The notes beneath the pieces were generated by a model. That model saw only the letters and a program-made list of their open reading frames with translations, ran no database searches and was not told the DNA's origin. From positions 65,806,355 to 65,870,354 of the forward strand of contig NC_016131.3 in assembly GCF_000005505.3 (NCBI RefSeq): a DNA stretch of 64,000 nt. Direction: 5' to 3'. Of this stretch, positions 23,038-43,511 are shown piece by piece; position 1 is the stretch's first letter; every line of letters begins with the position of its first letter. Origin of the DNA: Brachypodium distachyon. Taxonomy: Eukaryota; Streptophyta; Magnoliopsida; Poales; Poaceae. Made by a program: the position numbers and the translations under genes.

Positions 23038-24465
23038 ATGCCCGGGTCGTCATGGCTCGCCGGCCTGCGGTCTCGGCTCAGCGGCGGCAGAGAGAGAGAG
23101 GACGGGCTAGGCATCCTGGCCTTCGAGGCGGCGGCGGCCATGTCGCGGCTGGTGTCGCTCCACCGGTCTCTGTCCGACGCGGAGGTCCGGAGGCTCCGCG
23201 GCGACGCCCTGCGCGCCGAGGGCGTCGCCCGCCTCACGTCCACGGACCAGTCCCTCCTGCTCCGGCTCGCGTGCGGCGAGCTCGTCGCGGACCTCGACCG
23301 TGCCGCCGGCACCGCCTCGCGCCTCGGGCACGCGCGATGCCCGGACGGCGAGCCGCTCCTCCGCGACTTCGACCGCGTCTACGCCGAGGCGAAGCGCGGC
23401 AGCCTCGCGCGCCTGGACGCCACGGCCGGGTTCTCCTTCTCCAGGGGCGCGGGGAAGCGGTTCAGGGAGATGGAGCGGCACGTGGCGGCCACGGCCAAGC
23501 TGTACGCGGAGATGGACTCGCTCACGGAGCTGGAGTCCTCGGAGCGGCGGATGGAGCAGTGGAGGCAGCACAGCGGGCCCATCATCCCCGCGCAGTCCGC
23601 CAACTCCAAGAGGCAGCAGGAGCCGAGCGAGAAGCTGGTGCGCGAGCTCAGGCTGCAGCGGCACAAGGTGCGCCGGCTCATGGAAGGCTCGCTCTGGAGC
23701 GTCGCGCCACGCAAGGCGGCGAAGCTCATGGCCAAGTCGGTGCTCGCCGTGCTCGCGCGCATCTCCGTCGCCTTCGGCGCGTCCGTGCCGGGCCTGCCGC
23801 TCCCGCCTCTGGCCGCAGGCCGGCAGGCGTCATGGGCGCTCGGCCACTCGTCCGGGCCCTTGCACCGGCTGACTGCGACGCCTGCCGACGCGGCGATCCG
23901 GCATTCGGCTCCCATCTTCCGGCCGAAAGACGCGGCCATGCCTGCGTCAGAGTCGCTCAAGCCGGCCGCGACCACGGTCGGAGGCTCCGGGATGGAGCTG
24001 CTCTACGCGAACGTGATCGTGTCCGCCGAGACGCTGCTCAAGGCGCTGAGGCCGGCGATCCGCAACGAGGAGGTGGCGCAGGACGGGCTCGAGCTGTCCA
24101 TGAGAGACGAACTGTACAAGATGCTGCCCGTGACCATCCGCGCGGCCGTGAAGGCGAAGCTGAGGGAGAGAAGGAGAGAGCAACGGCAGATGGACGAGGA
24201 GGCTGCGGCGGCAGCCATGGACGCGGTGGAGAGGGTGCTGCGGTGGCTGGGCCCGATGGCGCGTGACACGCAGCGGTGGCACGACGAGAGGAGCATGGAG
24301 CGCGGGCAGCGGTTCAGCATGCGCCCGCGCGCGCCCATGGTGCAGACTCTGCATTTCGCGGACCGCCGCAAGGCGGAGGCTGCCATCGTGGAGGTGCTCG
24401 TCGGGCTCAGCTGCGCGTGCTGGTACGACGATGAACGGCGCCGGCCGGCCGGCTGGGACGAGTAG
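23038..24465 (+). CDS. DUF3475/DUF668 protein, PSI1-like
   Basis: An intronless, GC-rich frame encodes 475 aa from the ATG at 23038 (MPGSSW); a Met at 22999 would add 13 residues lacking family resemblance. Residues about 28-90 fit DUF3475 ('GILAFEAAAAMSRLVSLHRS', 'LLRLACGELVADL'). Residues about 320-410 fit DUF668 ('LLYANVIVSAETLL', 'DELYKMLPVTIRAAVKAKL'). This two-domain plant family includes PSK SIMULATOR 1 (PSI1), nuclear or plasma-membrane-associated proteins that promote growth and act with phytosulfokine signalling (family knowledge). The sequence shows no transmembrane segment. The middle is Arg/Ser-rich and the C-terminus ends in 'SCACWYDDERRR...'. Other family members are often longer and have introns, so this appears to be the shorter intronless grass clade (inference). 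An opposite-phase 426-aa frame is a GC shadow. Confidence 0.9.
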   Translation: MPGSSWLAGLRSRLSGGREREDGLGILAFEAAAAMSRLVSLHRSLSDAEVRRLRGDALRAEGVARLTSTDQSLLLRLACGELVADLDRAAGTASRLGHARCPDGEPLLRDFDRVYAEAKRGSLARLDATAGFSFSRGAGKRFREMERHVAATAKLYAEMDSLTELESSERRMEQWRQHSGPIIPAQSANSKRQQEPSEKLVRELRLQRHKVRRLMEGSLWSVAPRKAAKLMAKSVLAVLARISVAFGASVPGLPLPPLAAGRQASWALGHSSGPLHRLTATPADAAIRHSAPIFRPKDAAMPASESLKPAATTVGGSGMELLYANVIVSAETLLKALRPAIRNEEVAQDGLELSMRDELYKMLPVTIRAAVKAKLRERRREQRQMDEEAAAAAMDAVERVLRWLGPMARDTQRWHDERSMERGQRFSMRPRAPMVQTLHFADRRKAEAAIVEVLVGLSCACWYDDERRRPAGWDE

Positions 24466-26833
24466 ATCACTGCGCTGCGGGTACATGTGTAAATATCATA
24501 CGTATACGTAGTGAGTAAAGGAAATGAATATAGGAAAATCATTTGTGTGCAAGAAATTGCACAGTTGTCCAATTATTACTATGTTTGCAATTGATGTTCT
24601 GCTGATTTGGTTAATTGTGTAGATGTAGGTGCGTGAAATTTTTCTTTTTAGAACAACGATCAACCAACCGAGGAAGATTTTGGATAAATCGAAAATTACA
24701 CCAAACCAGCTAAGTGGCCCGTGCGTCGTAACGGTCTTCGCAAATTATTTCCGTTCATAACAATTGATAATTATACTCTTAGCTGCCTCCTCTTTCATCA
24801 CTACAGTAGTAATGTAGGATACATCCGATAAAAAAAGTACCGTAGGATTCAAATACATGATGACATTCTTTCTAAAACATGTGTTTTAGGAATTCTGCGA
24901 TGTGAATCAAAAAGGGCCTTAATGTAGTTAAATCAAAAGAAACACACCGTTTAATGGCTATTGTGGTAGGAAAGAAAAGTGTTAACGGAATATCAAGTAA
25001 GATGGCCTGAGAACTTGGGAACCCAACTCTTAGATTATCAAAAATAGTAAGTTGCCCGTACGTTGATACGGAACACAAAACCTATCAGTCGCAGATAGAG
25101 AACACTGCAACTAAACTTAGATATGCACATACATCAAATCATCTAAATTAAAATGTCAAACTCCATCTGCAGTGTTCCAATGAAACAAAAGTACCAAGAA
25201 GCAGGAACATTACCACAGATGGTTTCCAGATATTTAGAGAACAAATGATGAACTACAGACGCATCATCTCTAAATAATAACAAAGTGAACATTACCAGGA
25301 AGCAAGAACATTACATCAGATGGTTTCCAAATATCGTGGAGGCAAAGGAGCAAACTAAAAAAGTACATACACCTTGACCTTTTGCTTCTGAAAGTACCGA
25401 GACAAAGCTTCTTGCTTTCGATTTTGGACTAAGTGGGGTGAAAAGAGATCTTGCCAGTACAGATACTCCAGAATGCTTGCTTCTGAGTTTACCTAGATTT
25501 CAGGAGAGAGAGAGAGAGAGAGAGAGAGCCTGAAATCGGCAAAGCTGGCATCTATATCGGATGCAGCCACCTGACATTTGTCTCCAACCCTTAAATTCCA
25601 AGGTAAAAAAGGAATTGAAGCACAAGCCTGTTTCTTTTCCGGATACTGTAAATTGGAGATTCAAAACCGAGTGATATGTTTTCTTTTAAACACTATATAC
25701 TATTGAATGGTATTCACATAGATTTGGACAAAAATATCACAAATGTGCATGTCTGATCTAATATTTTCCCCTAATTTATACACACAACAGGTACGTGACA
25801 AATTCATCATCACACTAATTGTTTGCACAGAAATGTAAGAATAGGAAAATTCTTTTGTGCAACAGTAGGAGGTGAACAGAAATTACTTGATAAAACAACA
25901 CAATCTATCAGACCAAAACAGTTAGAAACTGAGAACACAATCAGGATTTGAAGAAGTTGAGCTTACCTCTTCTTGATTCTGAATAAAAAAAAAATACATA
26001 CCTCCAGCAGGACCCAGAGAAGTATGGCTGGAATTAGGATGGCTTAAACGTACAAGTAGGCATACTTACGTTCAGTGCTTCCAAATAAGTAAACTTTCTT
26101 CCCACAAAGCTTCCTCTCTTCTTCTAAAGCTTTCTGTTCATCAACAGTAAACCATGTACTATGATATAAGAAAACTTAATATTAAAAAGAGGACTATGAA
26201 GCATATATGCCCAATTTTGAACTCCTTGATCTTATCAGTATTTTTTCCATTGCAATTGACATAGCTAGAAACAGATATATATTAAAACTCCTTCGTAGTG
26301 AAGCACCTAATGAACTCAGTTAAAAAAGCCAAATCATTACACACCTACTAAAAATTGCCACCGTAGTAAACAAATGAAATATAGAGAGTTGCAGTAAAAA
26401 ATCTGCCGATCATTAACCAAACAGAATATTTATCTCAACAGCACGTGATCCAGGCGATAAGCATTTTGTAGTGAAATTAATTAATCCTATACTCCAACCA
26501 AATCATGATTCAGCAAGATAGAGTAGTAGACTTCCAAAGACTTTAACCACCTGCTCCTTCTTCTTTGAGAAGCACGTTGACATCAAAACCTAACCGCCCG
26601 CTCCTTCTTTGAGAAGTACCTTGATATCAAAGCCTGCAACCAGAGAAAGAACTAGTTGAGAAGATAAAGTACTAATCAGTGTTGTACTGCAAAAGTCGAC
26701 ACAACAATCATTCTCTCCTCGAAACAATGATGCTCTGGTTCTTTTGCACTCAACTTAGGTGAACAATGTTGTTGTTTTAGAAAACAACAGGAGTACGGGG
26801 TGCCAATGCACGATGGCACAAATGCGAGAATAA
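24466..26833. other. Intergenic, AT-rich
   Basis: No gene seen. It contains imperfect direct repeats: about 60 bp at 25191-25254 and again at 25294-25357 (each with CAGATGGTTTCCA). Another short pair lies near 26550 and 26605 (CTTTGAGAAG). Confidence 0.45.
25504..25528. repeat. (GA)n microsatellite
   Basis: About twelve uninterrupted GA units. Confidence 0.95.
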
Positions 26834-27565
26834 TGTGTAGGGGGTGTACGCCGGCCTTATAGCGAAGGTCGCCGTACACTTGGGACAAGTTGACACGTCG
26901 ATATGTTTTGAATAGGTTCAGTCGACCCTGCGGGTACGACTTAGTCCTATGTTAGGAGAGGCTTCGAGGGGGTCGTTAGCCAAGTGCTTGGGCCGAACTC
27001 GTCTTCCAAGGTCACCTATGGCGAGAGATCTCTAGGAGCCGCCTCGGACTTGGGCCGAACTTGTCTTCCCAAGTAGCGAGGTTGGGATACCCTCGAGACT
27101 CTAACCCGATCCTTCTACTTCGAGTCGAGGTCGTACTAGACGGCCCGGAACCTCGAAACTAGGCTTCCCAAGTCGCGTCCCCGAGGTCGAGTCGAGACTA
27201 GGCTCGACCCAAGCACTCGAGAGCGGGCTCCTTGGGTTGCTCTAGCCCTCTCCCTTTTGATCTTATTCCAATGGAGAGTGAATGATCCATGCCCCATGGG
27301 GGGTATTTATAGTCTAGGGGTCCATGACAAAAGACCATGGCTATCCTTAAGGGAGAGAGAAAGTGAGGGTAAGGCGGTAAATTCATCCCTAGAGCTTTCT
27401 TGGCCCCTACTCTAGCTCCTTTGACCATGGCATGGGAGGCTTGACCCTTTGACCGGTGCTTAATGCCTTGTTGGCGATTTGACCGGCCTTTGGAATTTGT
27501 TGACTTGGTCGTCGCCACGTAGGATTGCGGCCCGGCCCATGTAAGAATTTTATTATATTACCACA
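26834..27565. mobile_element. Probable solo LTR or LTR fragment
   Basis: A moderately GC-rich block of about 730 bp sits in AT-rich DNA. It begins TGTGTAGGGGGTGTACG, contains repeated near-identical motifs (CTTGGGCCGAACTCGTCTTCC and CTTGGGCCGAACTTGTCTTCC), and has a promoter-like GGGTATTTATAGTCTAG near 27300. There is no coding frame. These are typical of a grass Gypsy LTR, but I could not find a clean 5-bp target duplication, so both ends are approximate. Confidence 0.5.
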
Positions 27566-29580
27566 AACAAAAAGATGAGTGAAATCCTAACAGAAAGCAT
27601 AAGGTAAAAACTTGATAAAGTTGTACACAATCACTCTGCAGTTCTACTAAAATTGTGAAAGCACATATTCGAGACTCGAGCCCCCGATCAGAGAAGGCAA
27701 GGCGCACCACGTACCCAGCGTTGGGCTGCTGACGTGGGGCATGGACGAGGAGGAACGCCGCCACGACCAGCGTCAGCAGGAGGTCGCAGCGATGCCCCCG
27801 CGACCGGGAAGGGGGGGAGACGCTCGTTGGCTCGATCCAGATCGGGGCGAGGGGGAGTGGGCGAGGCGGGTCATGCCCCGGCGGCGGGCGGCGATGCCCC
27901 TGCGCTCGTTGCAGATCGGGATGAGGGGGGAGAGGGCGAGAGGGTCGGGGATGCTTGCGAGGTGACGGCGAGGAAGGAGAGGCGCGCGGGTGGAACGAAT
28001 GGCGGTGGAGGTTTGGAAGTGACGAACGTACGTACCAAACTCAAAATTAAGTAGTAGTAAAGAAATGTCTGAACCTATTACGATTTACGAATATGATTGT
28101 GGTTACATCAATGCAAAAAGTAGATGAAAGACGGTATCTGTTAACTCAGTGCCTACTCTCTGGGCCATGCTTAACCGACGGTCCTCTTCGTGTACTATCA
28201 ACATATTACAGTCGACGACATGCTCGCCGAGACCATCGGGCACATCAAGATCACTTTGCCAAACCGCTCTTATAACCCTGTCACGGGCGCCATACCGCCC
28301 CCTTTGCAATCTAGTGCCTAACCTGCCAGCTTCAACTTGTCTATTTTGTCTACGACGATGTCTTTATATTAGTGCCAGTTTATAAAAGTGTTCGATTCCA
28401 ACACCTAACCTATCACAAATTCAAGTCCAATCATAGCCTATAAACATATTCGACACATAATTCAACAAAAACCAACTTCTCTACCCGTGCCATTTACATC
28501 TCGATATTTATCCAAAAATCTGGTGATGAAACAATAGAAGACCAAACATGTACAAACCGACTAACCTTGGTTTTACATTGCTTCATGAGCTGCCCACCTC
28601 GGCAAGTGAGATCATAAGATCGCTAACACACCGTGAGCGGAGAGCCAGAGACACATCCCTCGCAAAGCAGGTTGTTAAACAGTTGAATCATTGCCAAACC
28701 TACGAGGGAGATGACCAAAATCATTAAATTGTGAGCCGTGATATCCATACGCTACATGAAGTGGACCATGATAATCAGTTTAGTCACACCATAACAGGGA
28801 TGGAGACGGGAAACATTGAATCCGTACCTCGTTGCCTCCACGTCAGGATGATGTTGTAAAGAACACACAAAACCTTACAATCAAAATATTAAACAACAAC
28901 GCATGCGTTGCCACGTGGTTCCTCTCGCATCATGATGGTAAGAGGAACCAATGAAAATGGAACTGTGACCTCTTCTCCGACGACTATGATTTGCTTCATG
29001 TTGTGTGTGCGTGAACAACAAGCCATGTGTCTAAACAGATCCATCGGCACAAAAAGGTGAGAGGAACCGATTAATATTTAAACATTGACTTTTCAGAGAC
29101 GGATAAGATTTATTACTCTTATGTGTTATTTTTTGTTTTCTGGATGGAACAACTTTATTAACTCAAAATGTTAACCGAGGTTTTCTGGTGGATTACACAG
29201 CCGAACCAACGGCAAGAGAAGTTGCCGCTCATGCTAACCGGTTCATCTCGTCGTTCGTGACTTTATTCTGTGATGAGTCAGTTCGTTTCAAGCCCAAGCT
29301 AGTACAGGCCCAATTAGTTCAGATGCTGGAGGCCCAACAGTTACGGCAAGTTTTCAATCTGTTCTAACGGCCCACGGAGGTGACTGTTCTGGATCGGGCT
29401 AAAAGACTCTTCCTGCCGTGAGCCCGTGACCTGTCCGGGTCCGGCCGTCTGTTCTTCTCCCCTTCTCCCCACCCCTGCACCCCAACTCGTCGTCGTCTTC
29501 CCACGCACACCTCCAACCCTAGTGACCCTCCTCCGCATCCAAAGCGGCGGCTCGACCCGGCGGCCGCTCCGTCTGTGAAG
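27566..29580. other. Intergenic region upstream of the PWI gene
   Basis: A GC-rich patch at 27.7-28.0 kb has only compositional frames. The rest is AT-rich with no gene seen. At about 29144-29175 the minus strand (TTGAGTTAATAAAGTTGTTCC) resembles a LINE 3' end. The last roughly 200 bp should be the PWI gene promoter and leader. Confidence 0.45.
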
Positions 29581-37028
<7,448 letters not shown>

Positions 37029-38227
37029 GAAGAATCATCAAAACAAGCTTGAAGTTGAGCTTTGGGAGAAGCCTCTGAATCTCTTTAGACCAAAGACAGC
37101 CGTCAATCACTAGGCTGAGGAATTTCTCGCAATGCATTTACACATTTCTATTTTTTCAAGTGCGTATCTTATGTTATTGAAGTGTGCTTATATGGTACCT
37201 GTTTAATGTTCTGTATGTTTATTTGACAGTTGATCTGAGTAATTGACGATTCCTGAGCTGTTTCCTTGTTGCAGCTGCTTTCAGGCTTAGCTTCTTTTAT
37301 CTGGTAACGTTTGCTTTTACATGTTGTCTGAACCATAACCCTGGAAAAGAAATATTTGTGTTATTTGATGTAGTGCCCCTATTTCCTTTATTCCAAATTG
37401 GGTGATCTAGTTCTAACTTGTGAAGAGTTCACCATTAGTCAGTTTTTCAGATGATATACATCAGACAGTTTGTTGAAAAGATTATCTTATCTATATGGTA
37501 GTGTCAGCTAAATTGTGTTGTCTGGTAGATTAGGTATGCACCATGCAATGGAATACCTGGTATTGGATCGAGCCAAAGTTCTCAGCAAAAGTTAGCTTGC
37601 ATGAACTTGCGTTGTACTGGAACATGCTTATTTAGCTGAGCCACTGTGCAGTTCATTAGTGCAAACTGTATTGTTTTTATTCTTTCTAGAATACCAAACT
37701 GTATCGTTTTGTTGATTTGAATTTGGATTATTGGCAGATTAGCGCCATGTGAACAAGCTTTTGTATGTACCCAGAGATTTAATCCACACCTCAGCAACAA
37801 GCCAACAGCCAAGTTGGTAACTCCTATGATACTTGTGAAACTCTTCTAAATGCTCCTGTTTCGTTTGGTTGCTGCTGCTTAGAATGAGGTTTGTGCAATA
37901 CTTCATTTATAATATATGTAGCTAGGTTCTGATGAAGCAAGTAGACATTCTTTTCTTTGAAGCTTGCATGCTGATTAGGTGCCATTCTGCTAAATTCACA
38001 CGGAATCCTCACAAGCTTACTTTTACTGTGAAGTTGTCCTTTTCTAATATGTGGCTCCAACATGGAACCTTCGGTTATGTTCTGAATTCAAATAATATAT
38101 TGGCGTATCACGCTTGGTGTGAAGAACATAATGCACGCCTCAGGAGCATTTGAAAGCATTCAGATGCATGTCTTGAGCAAAACTTATTGCATGTTCTTTC
38201 TGACAGGGGATGGCTGCATATGAGCTG

Positions 38228-38342
38228 CTCCATCCGTCCCATATTAAGTGACATTTCTATTACATGTATCTAGACGTTTTTAGGTATAGATACATCCATA
38301 TTGGGGCAAAGTTGAGTCACTTAATATGAGACGGATGGAGTA
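38228..38342. mobile_element. Stowaway MITE
   Basis: CTCCATCCGTCCCATATTAA at the left mirrors TTAATATGAGACGGATGGAG at the right, followed by TA. The interior shares ATTACATGTATCTAGACG with other copies. Confidence 0.9.
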
Positions 38343-39035
38343 CCATTTATTTCCCATTTTACATTATGCTGATTTTTGCTTGATTTCCATCCTATTTCTT
38401 CTGTTCTTTCATGTGTTTTTGTTTATTTGGAGAAAAGTGTGTGTTCTTTAGTCTTTATTTTTTATATGGATGGTTGACCTTTGTGCCAGTCAGTAGTCCT
38501 TTTCCATGCATTTAGCATCGTCTTGATCTATAGTTACCGGGATTTGTTGTTCTGGAGCAATTTCATTTGACAGTCTGACACAGCGACTCCGGCTTTAATT
38601 TGTTCAATGGTTTGCCGCCATACCAGGTCACTAGACTATCTAGGCTACTACTACTGCAAATAGATTGCTGATCAAGACGCATTTACTGCTAATACGACAG
38701 TATGGAACCGTGTTATGACTGACGAGGTGAATGAACAAGATTGAAATGTCAGTATATAGCCCGACAATCTCACTAGCTATATAATGTTTCTTGTCTTTGT
38801 TTATAAGAGAAATATCATCTTTCAGCAGTACATGACGATCGACTTGTGAGGTCCGATTATTGGCTGTAGTTTAAATTCACAGTACTAGTACTATTACCGG
38901 TGCCAATCGTACACGATAACACGACCACATTTCTAGATGTCCATTAGTTCGTTGCTTAACCAGTCAGTCAGCCTGCCCTTATCGGCAGCTCTCATTTTCA
39001 TCCCTATCTTTCCAGACTCATAATCTGTGTTGTTA

Positions 39036-39142
39036 TTAGTCCCTTCGTTCCATATTAAGTGCCGAAATATTACATGTATCTAGACGCTTTTTAGTTATAG
39101 ATACATTCATATTTGGACAAATTTGAGTCATGAAGGGAGTAC
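39036..39142. mobile_element. Stowaway MITE, right arm shortened
   Basis: Left end TAGTCCCTTCGTTCCATATT. The right side goes from AATTTGAGTCA directly to TGAAGGGAGTA, so part of the right terminal arm is missing compared with the 38.2-kb copy. Confidence 0.8.
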
Positions 39143-42100
39143 AAATTTTGCAATATCCACTTTACGTTAGTCGCGATCCATGCTTTAATCCCTACTTTCT
39201 CACATCTTGCAGCCTCCTATTTGCTTACCAATTGTTGAGTTAGCTTCTGCCGTAATCTTACTACTTTCTGCACTAGTCACCCGGTTGCTTGTAGTTCAAG
39301 ACCGCTTTAATTTGAGCTTTGCAGCTGACAGGCTCATGTTGGGTGAGCATTCTTATAACAGGGTATCGAATTAGACCCCAATTTCGACACCCGGTTGCGC
39401 TCGTCGGCCGCCGCGTTGTCAATTCTCAGGCTGGCCGGGACTTTGGACCAGACCAGATCGTCGGTTGTTGGGCGGAAAAGGGTCCCAAAAGCTCGATGCT
39501 CTGATCGGTCACCGTCTCGCGCCCCGGAAGTCGCGCAACTTGCCCCTCCTGCGACGCACGTAACTTGCAACGTGTGGGTTATGCTTTGGCCCCGGCGGAT
39601 GAGCGCCATCGTTGTCCTTGTTTTCTTCTAGGGCAAGTTGGTTAGACCTAGAGCAGCACCTTCAATTCCTTTTTTCGGAAGTTAGGGCAGGTTAGACTTT
39701 TGTATATTATTAAGTCGAATCGCATGATGCGGCTGGGAGCCAAATTCCTCGCGGCAACACAGTCGAGTCCTTCGCTAGGCTGGCCATTTTGCGTCCGCGA
39801 GACATGCATGGACCTACTATGTCGTGTAGGGTATGTTTGGATAAAGTCCGTATTTCTTTCATGCTTGGACATTTATATCGGATCCTGCAGCAGCGATTGG
39901 CTTGCGCGGCGGAGTGAGTAACTGAGTAGTCGTACCATCTAGCTAGGTCGCCGGTCCAAAAAAGCTTGGACGCGTTCTGGCGGTCCCAATCATGGACGCA
40001 GGCGGCTGGCGAGGCAGAAAATCGCCGCTGCAAACTGACATGCATGCACGGCACCGTGCACACGGGTCCACTCTACCCTAGCGCAGCGTAGCCAAACAGT
40101 CCACCGCTTGAATGCCGCGACTGCTTCCACGTGGGCAGGTTGGGCGGTGCACGGCCATGCCCACGTGCGATATCGACGGCCCCATTTACCCATGGGCGCG
40201 CACCAGCAACGGCCCAAATCGCCCCCTCGCGGCACGGCCGCCGTCCCACCCTCGCACGCCCGTTAAACGCCGCCGCACTCCGCAATCATTTAACACCGCG
40301 CGCCCACGGCGATCGATGCGTGGCATGGCACGCACAACACAAGCTGAGCTAGGAACGTCGAACCTCCGGGGTTCGCAAGCAATGGGATCGAGGAGGAGGA
40401 GGAAAGTTGGTGAGGTCAAATCGGTCGAACCTAATCCCCGACCGGGCCGGGTCAGTTGATTGCTTCCCTTAACGAGCGAAGCGAACCAAAGCAAATGAAG
40501 CACCGCCAGCACGGGGCGGGGCCTCCCGGGCACGTTGCCGTGCAGAACAACGTCAAGTCGGACGTGAAACGCTTCTTGCACTCCAAAGGCTCGCTCAACC
40601 ACCGCTGCTTCTCGACGAGACAGGCTCCCAGGCATCGCCAGCTCGGATCCCATCGCCCGACCGATCTCCTCTCTCCATCGCCACCTTTACCCCACGCACA
40701 CACTTCAAATCACATTCAACACACAACCAGAGACAGAGCGGAGCGGGAGAAGAGGATCGATGGGATGGGAGCTTTGGGATATTCCTGTTCCTGCACAAAT
40801 TACTACGGCGCGAGAAGGAGGCCGGCAGGCGAGACCGAATAATAAGCCTGTTTTGACGCCTGGGTTCGTTTGATCCACAGCGTCGTCCGTCCAGAAGTGT
40901 GAGGGTGAAAAGAGATGGATATGGTTACTAGTACGTGGCCGAGGCATCCAAAGATGGCAGTCAGGAGCAAGCAAGAAAAGAAAGATCCCTTTCGTTTCGT
41001 GAGGGCATTGGAACATGTACACGCACCTATCATTTCCATGGTGTCTTTTCTTTCGGGTCTCACCACCGGCCCGGCCGCCAGTGTCCGGTAGGGCCCTTCA
41101 CAGTTGCACACCATGTCGCCGTCTCCATGCTGCTTTAAATCTGCACTGACAAGCTTCAGCTTATAGCCCTGCAGTGCCTAGCAGGCACTGTGACGACGGG
41201 AGCATTTCTTTTCTTTTTTTCCTGTCCAACCTGAGCTGATTTGGGAAATGGAAAAGTGGAAAGACAGAGGCAGCATTTGTTGTAGTGGGAGGTTTGTTCT
41301 TGATGGATCAGAAATGTCTTGGACTCAGACATGGGTGCGAAGTTTAGATTCTGGACGGGTGGAATATTGTTGACCGGCGAGTTTTGCGAGTACCACTCCC
41401 GTTTTAGTGCTGCCTGTCGTGCACTATCCCAAAATGTACTTGGTCCTAAAAATACCAAAATTGGCAAATTAAGTTGTACTTGATCATAGTACTGTACGGT
41501 GGCTCAGTCCAGGCTCCAGTGTGGAGGCTTGCACGTTGGCATGGTCGCATTTTCTCTGTGTGCTGGGATGCATGGGCTAGTCTTTTTAATTTTACCTGAT
41601 TACTACTGTTGCTCTTTTATCGCCATGTAATCCGTACATAACAAAAACTGTAAAGATGAGATCATCACGCGTGACTTTTCATGATATAAAAAGAAGATAG
41701 AGTAAAATAAGAATAGTGGACTTCAGATGATAAGAAAAGATAGGACACTGAGGTATGAAATGAGCGGAGTTCCTGCCGTCAAATTAACTGAAGAAATCGA
41801 CACAGAGTATAACAGGACTCAGTTTGTGTACAAAAAATGATTCTCGACGAAATTAGGAAGGAACCGTACAATTGAGGAACCAAGACTATTGACCATAAAC
41901 TTGCATGTCCGAAACGAAGCATACTCCGTACAATAATACGGACAAGCATGCATGAACGCATGGCCGTACGCTGCTCTAGCAAGGCAAATTTACTTTCAAT
42001 GCAAGATCGACTACATCAGTACACACGCGGTACATACAGCACACCATCAGACCTGCATAACTCGGGAAGGAAATTTGTTTCATATACTACTAGCTCGCTG

Positions 42101-42420
42101 AATGCATTATAGTACTAACACGTCAAATTGATCATTGGAAAGAAGCTAATCAATCGATCGGCCGACGAGCCACGATTGCTCGTTTGGGTTTCCTGACACT
42201 ACTGCGGTGTAGGAATTTTACATACCCAAGCTCCAAAGAGAAGTAAAATCGACAAAGATCATACAATTACCCATGCATGAGATAGCACATTAATTAACAA
42301 GGTAAATCAAGAGCTACGCGGGCATGATAGCAGCTAGGGAATGAAGAAAAGCAGAAAGCTAAACTAGGTAATTAAGGTAATCGATTCGCCGCCTCGCCGG
42401 TGCAGTGCTATCGAATCGAT

Positions 42421-43368
42421 CTAGAAGGACGTCGGCGGCGGCGGCCTCGCCTGCTGCCCCCATTGCCCGAACATGTCGTGCGTCGGCGTCGGCTGCGGCA
42501 CGGAAGCATACATCGGCGGATGCGCCACGGCGGTTCCCCCTCCGCTTCCCTGCTGCTCCAGCAGCTGTGCCGCGCCGCCGCCCTCGGACGACCCGGACAG
42601 CACGGCCCCGGCCTCCTCGGCGTCGGCCTGGGAAGCTTCGTCCAGGGGCAGCCGCTCGTAGGTGGCGTTCCCGAACGTGGCCGCGATCACCATGACGGGG
42701 CCCGACGCCAGCAGCTCCCCCATGACGCTGCCGCCCACCACCTGCCCCTGCCCGCCCGCCAGGTACACCGCCAGCCCCGTGGCGCCCGGGGGAGCCGGCG
42801 CCGGCAGGAAGGCGCCCGACAGGGACAGGATCTCGAACCGCCCCCGCAAGGCGACCGCGGGCGCGCCGTTGCCAGCCATCCCCGCGGGCTGCCTGAGCGT
42901 GACCCCGGTGACGGCGCCGCTGCCGCTGAGCACGGACACCCCGCGCTGCCGGCGCCGGGAGAAGGCCGCGATGGCCTCCACGATGTCGGCCCCGCTCGCG
43001 ATCTCCAGCACGTGCGACCGCATCGCGTTCGGGCTCTCCCGCGTCACCACCACGGGCGGCTTCGGCTTGTTCTTCGACCCCGGCGGCCTCCCCCGCGGCC
43101 GCCGCCCTGCCGATCCCCCGCCCCCGCCGCCGCTGGCCCCCGAGGGAGGCGGCGACGCGTCGTCCTGCTGCTGCTCGTCGTTGTTGCTGCCCGCGGGGCC
43201 CGACGCGGCGACGTGCGTGTAGCCGCCGCCGCCGCCGTGGTGGTGCAGCGAGTGGCCGTCCATGCTCCCCATCTCTTCTTCGGCCGCCGCGCCGGCCGGC
43301 CACCAGTCTGCCAGCCCTACTATCTTCGCGGCCGGAAGATAGATGGAGTAGATAGATAGATAACCCAA
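42421..43368 (-). CDS. AT-hook motif nuclear-localized (AHL) protein
   Basis: An intronless GC-rich frame encodes 315 aa from the Met at 43368. Starts at 43272 (MGSMDG) and 43263 would give 283 and 280 aa. The segment 'GLADWWPAG' before 43272 resembles the N-terminal 'WW' stretch of some AHL proteins, so the longer form is kept. Residues about 88-105 contain an AT-hook with the R-G-R-P core ('[18 protein letters not shown]'), which binds the minor groove of AT-rich DNA. A PPC/DUF296 domain follows (about 110-235), including '[21 protein letters not shown]' and the conserved '[14 protein letters not shown]'. One AT-hook plus PPC and no intron fit clade A AHLs, which form complexes and regulate transcription in growth, flowering and immunity. 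The tail is Gly/Pro/Gln-rich. Low-complexity Gly, His and Gln runs lie near the N-terminus. Confidence 0.95.
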   Translation of the reverse strand: MGYLSIYSIYLPAAKIVGLADWWPAGAAAEEEMGSMDGHSLHHHGGGGGYTHVAASGPAGSNNDEQQQDDASPPPSGASGGGGGGSAGRRPRGRPPGSKNKPKPPVVVTRESPNAMRSHVLEIASGADIVEAIAAFSRRRQRGVSVLSGSGAVTGVTLRQPAGMAGNGAPAVALRGRFEILSLSGAFLPAPAPPGATGLAVYLAGGQGQVVGGSVMGELLASGPVMVIAATFGNATYERLPLDEASQADAEEAGAVLSGSSEGGGAAQLLEQQGSGGGTAVAHPPMYASVPQPTPTHDMFGQWGQQARPPPPTSF

Positions 43369-43511
43369 GCAGCTTCGCGAGGACCCAAGAGATAGATAAA
43401 AGCAGCCCCTGCAAATCCCGAACGCAAAAGCAGCGGCAGCGCCCTGCAGTCTCTAGCTCTAGCCAGTGGGTAGTATGGTATGGAACGGAACCATGGGCGT
43501 TGCTCTCATCA

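Larger units (their letters stand above)
37029..42420. other. Gene-free region between the PWI and AHL genes
   Basis: The first part is the PWI 3' untranslated region and AT-rich intergenic DNA with two MITEs. At 39.3-40.8 kb composition becomes GC-rich, with short frames on both strands but no domain, no splice-consistent model and no clear promoter. The last kilobase before 42421 probably includes the AHL 3' untranslated region. Confidence 0.45.

Noticed and set aside
22986..24266. 426-aa frame overlapping the DUF668 gene
   Set aside because: Arg/Gly/Ala-rich out-of-phase shadow in very GC-rich coding DNA. The 475-aa frame matches two known domains.
27734..28054. Short GC-rich plus-strand frames (74 and 106 aa)
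   Set aside because: Only low-complexity Arg/Gly content and no domain. Probably part of a repeat or a GC-rich patch.
40112..40842. Two plus-strand frames of 115 and 128 aa
   Set aside because: Basic, low-complexity translations with no domain. Opposite frames are equally open. I also looked for microRNA-like hairpins in this GC-rich stretch and recognised no known mature sequence.
42400..43359. 319-aa plus-strand frame opposite the AHL gene
   Set aside because: Arg/Pro-rich shadow of a GC-rich gene whose minus-strand product has a clear AT-hook and PPC domain.
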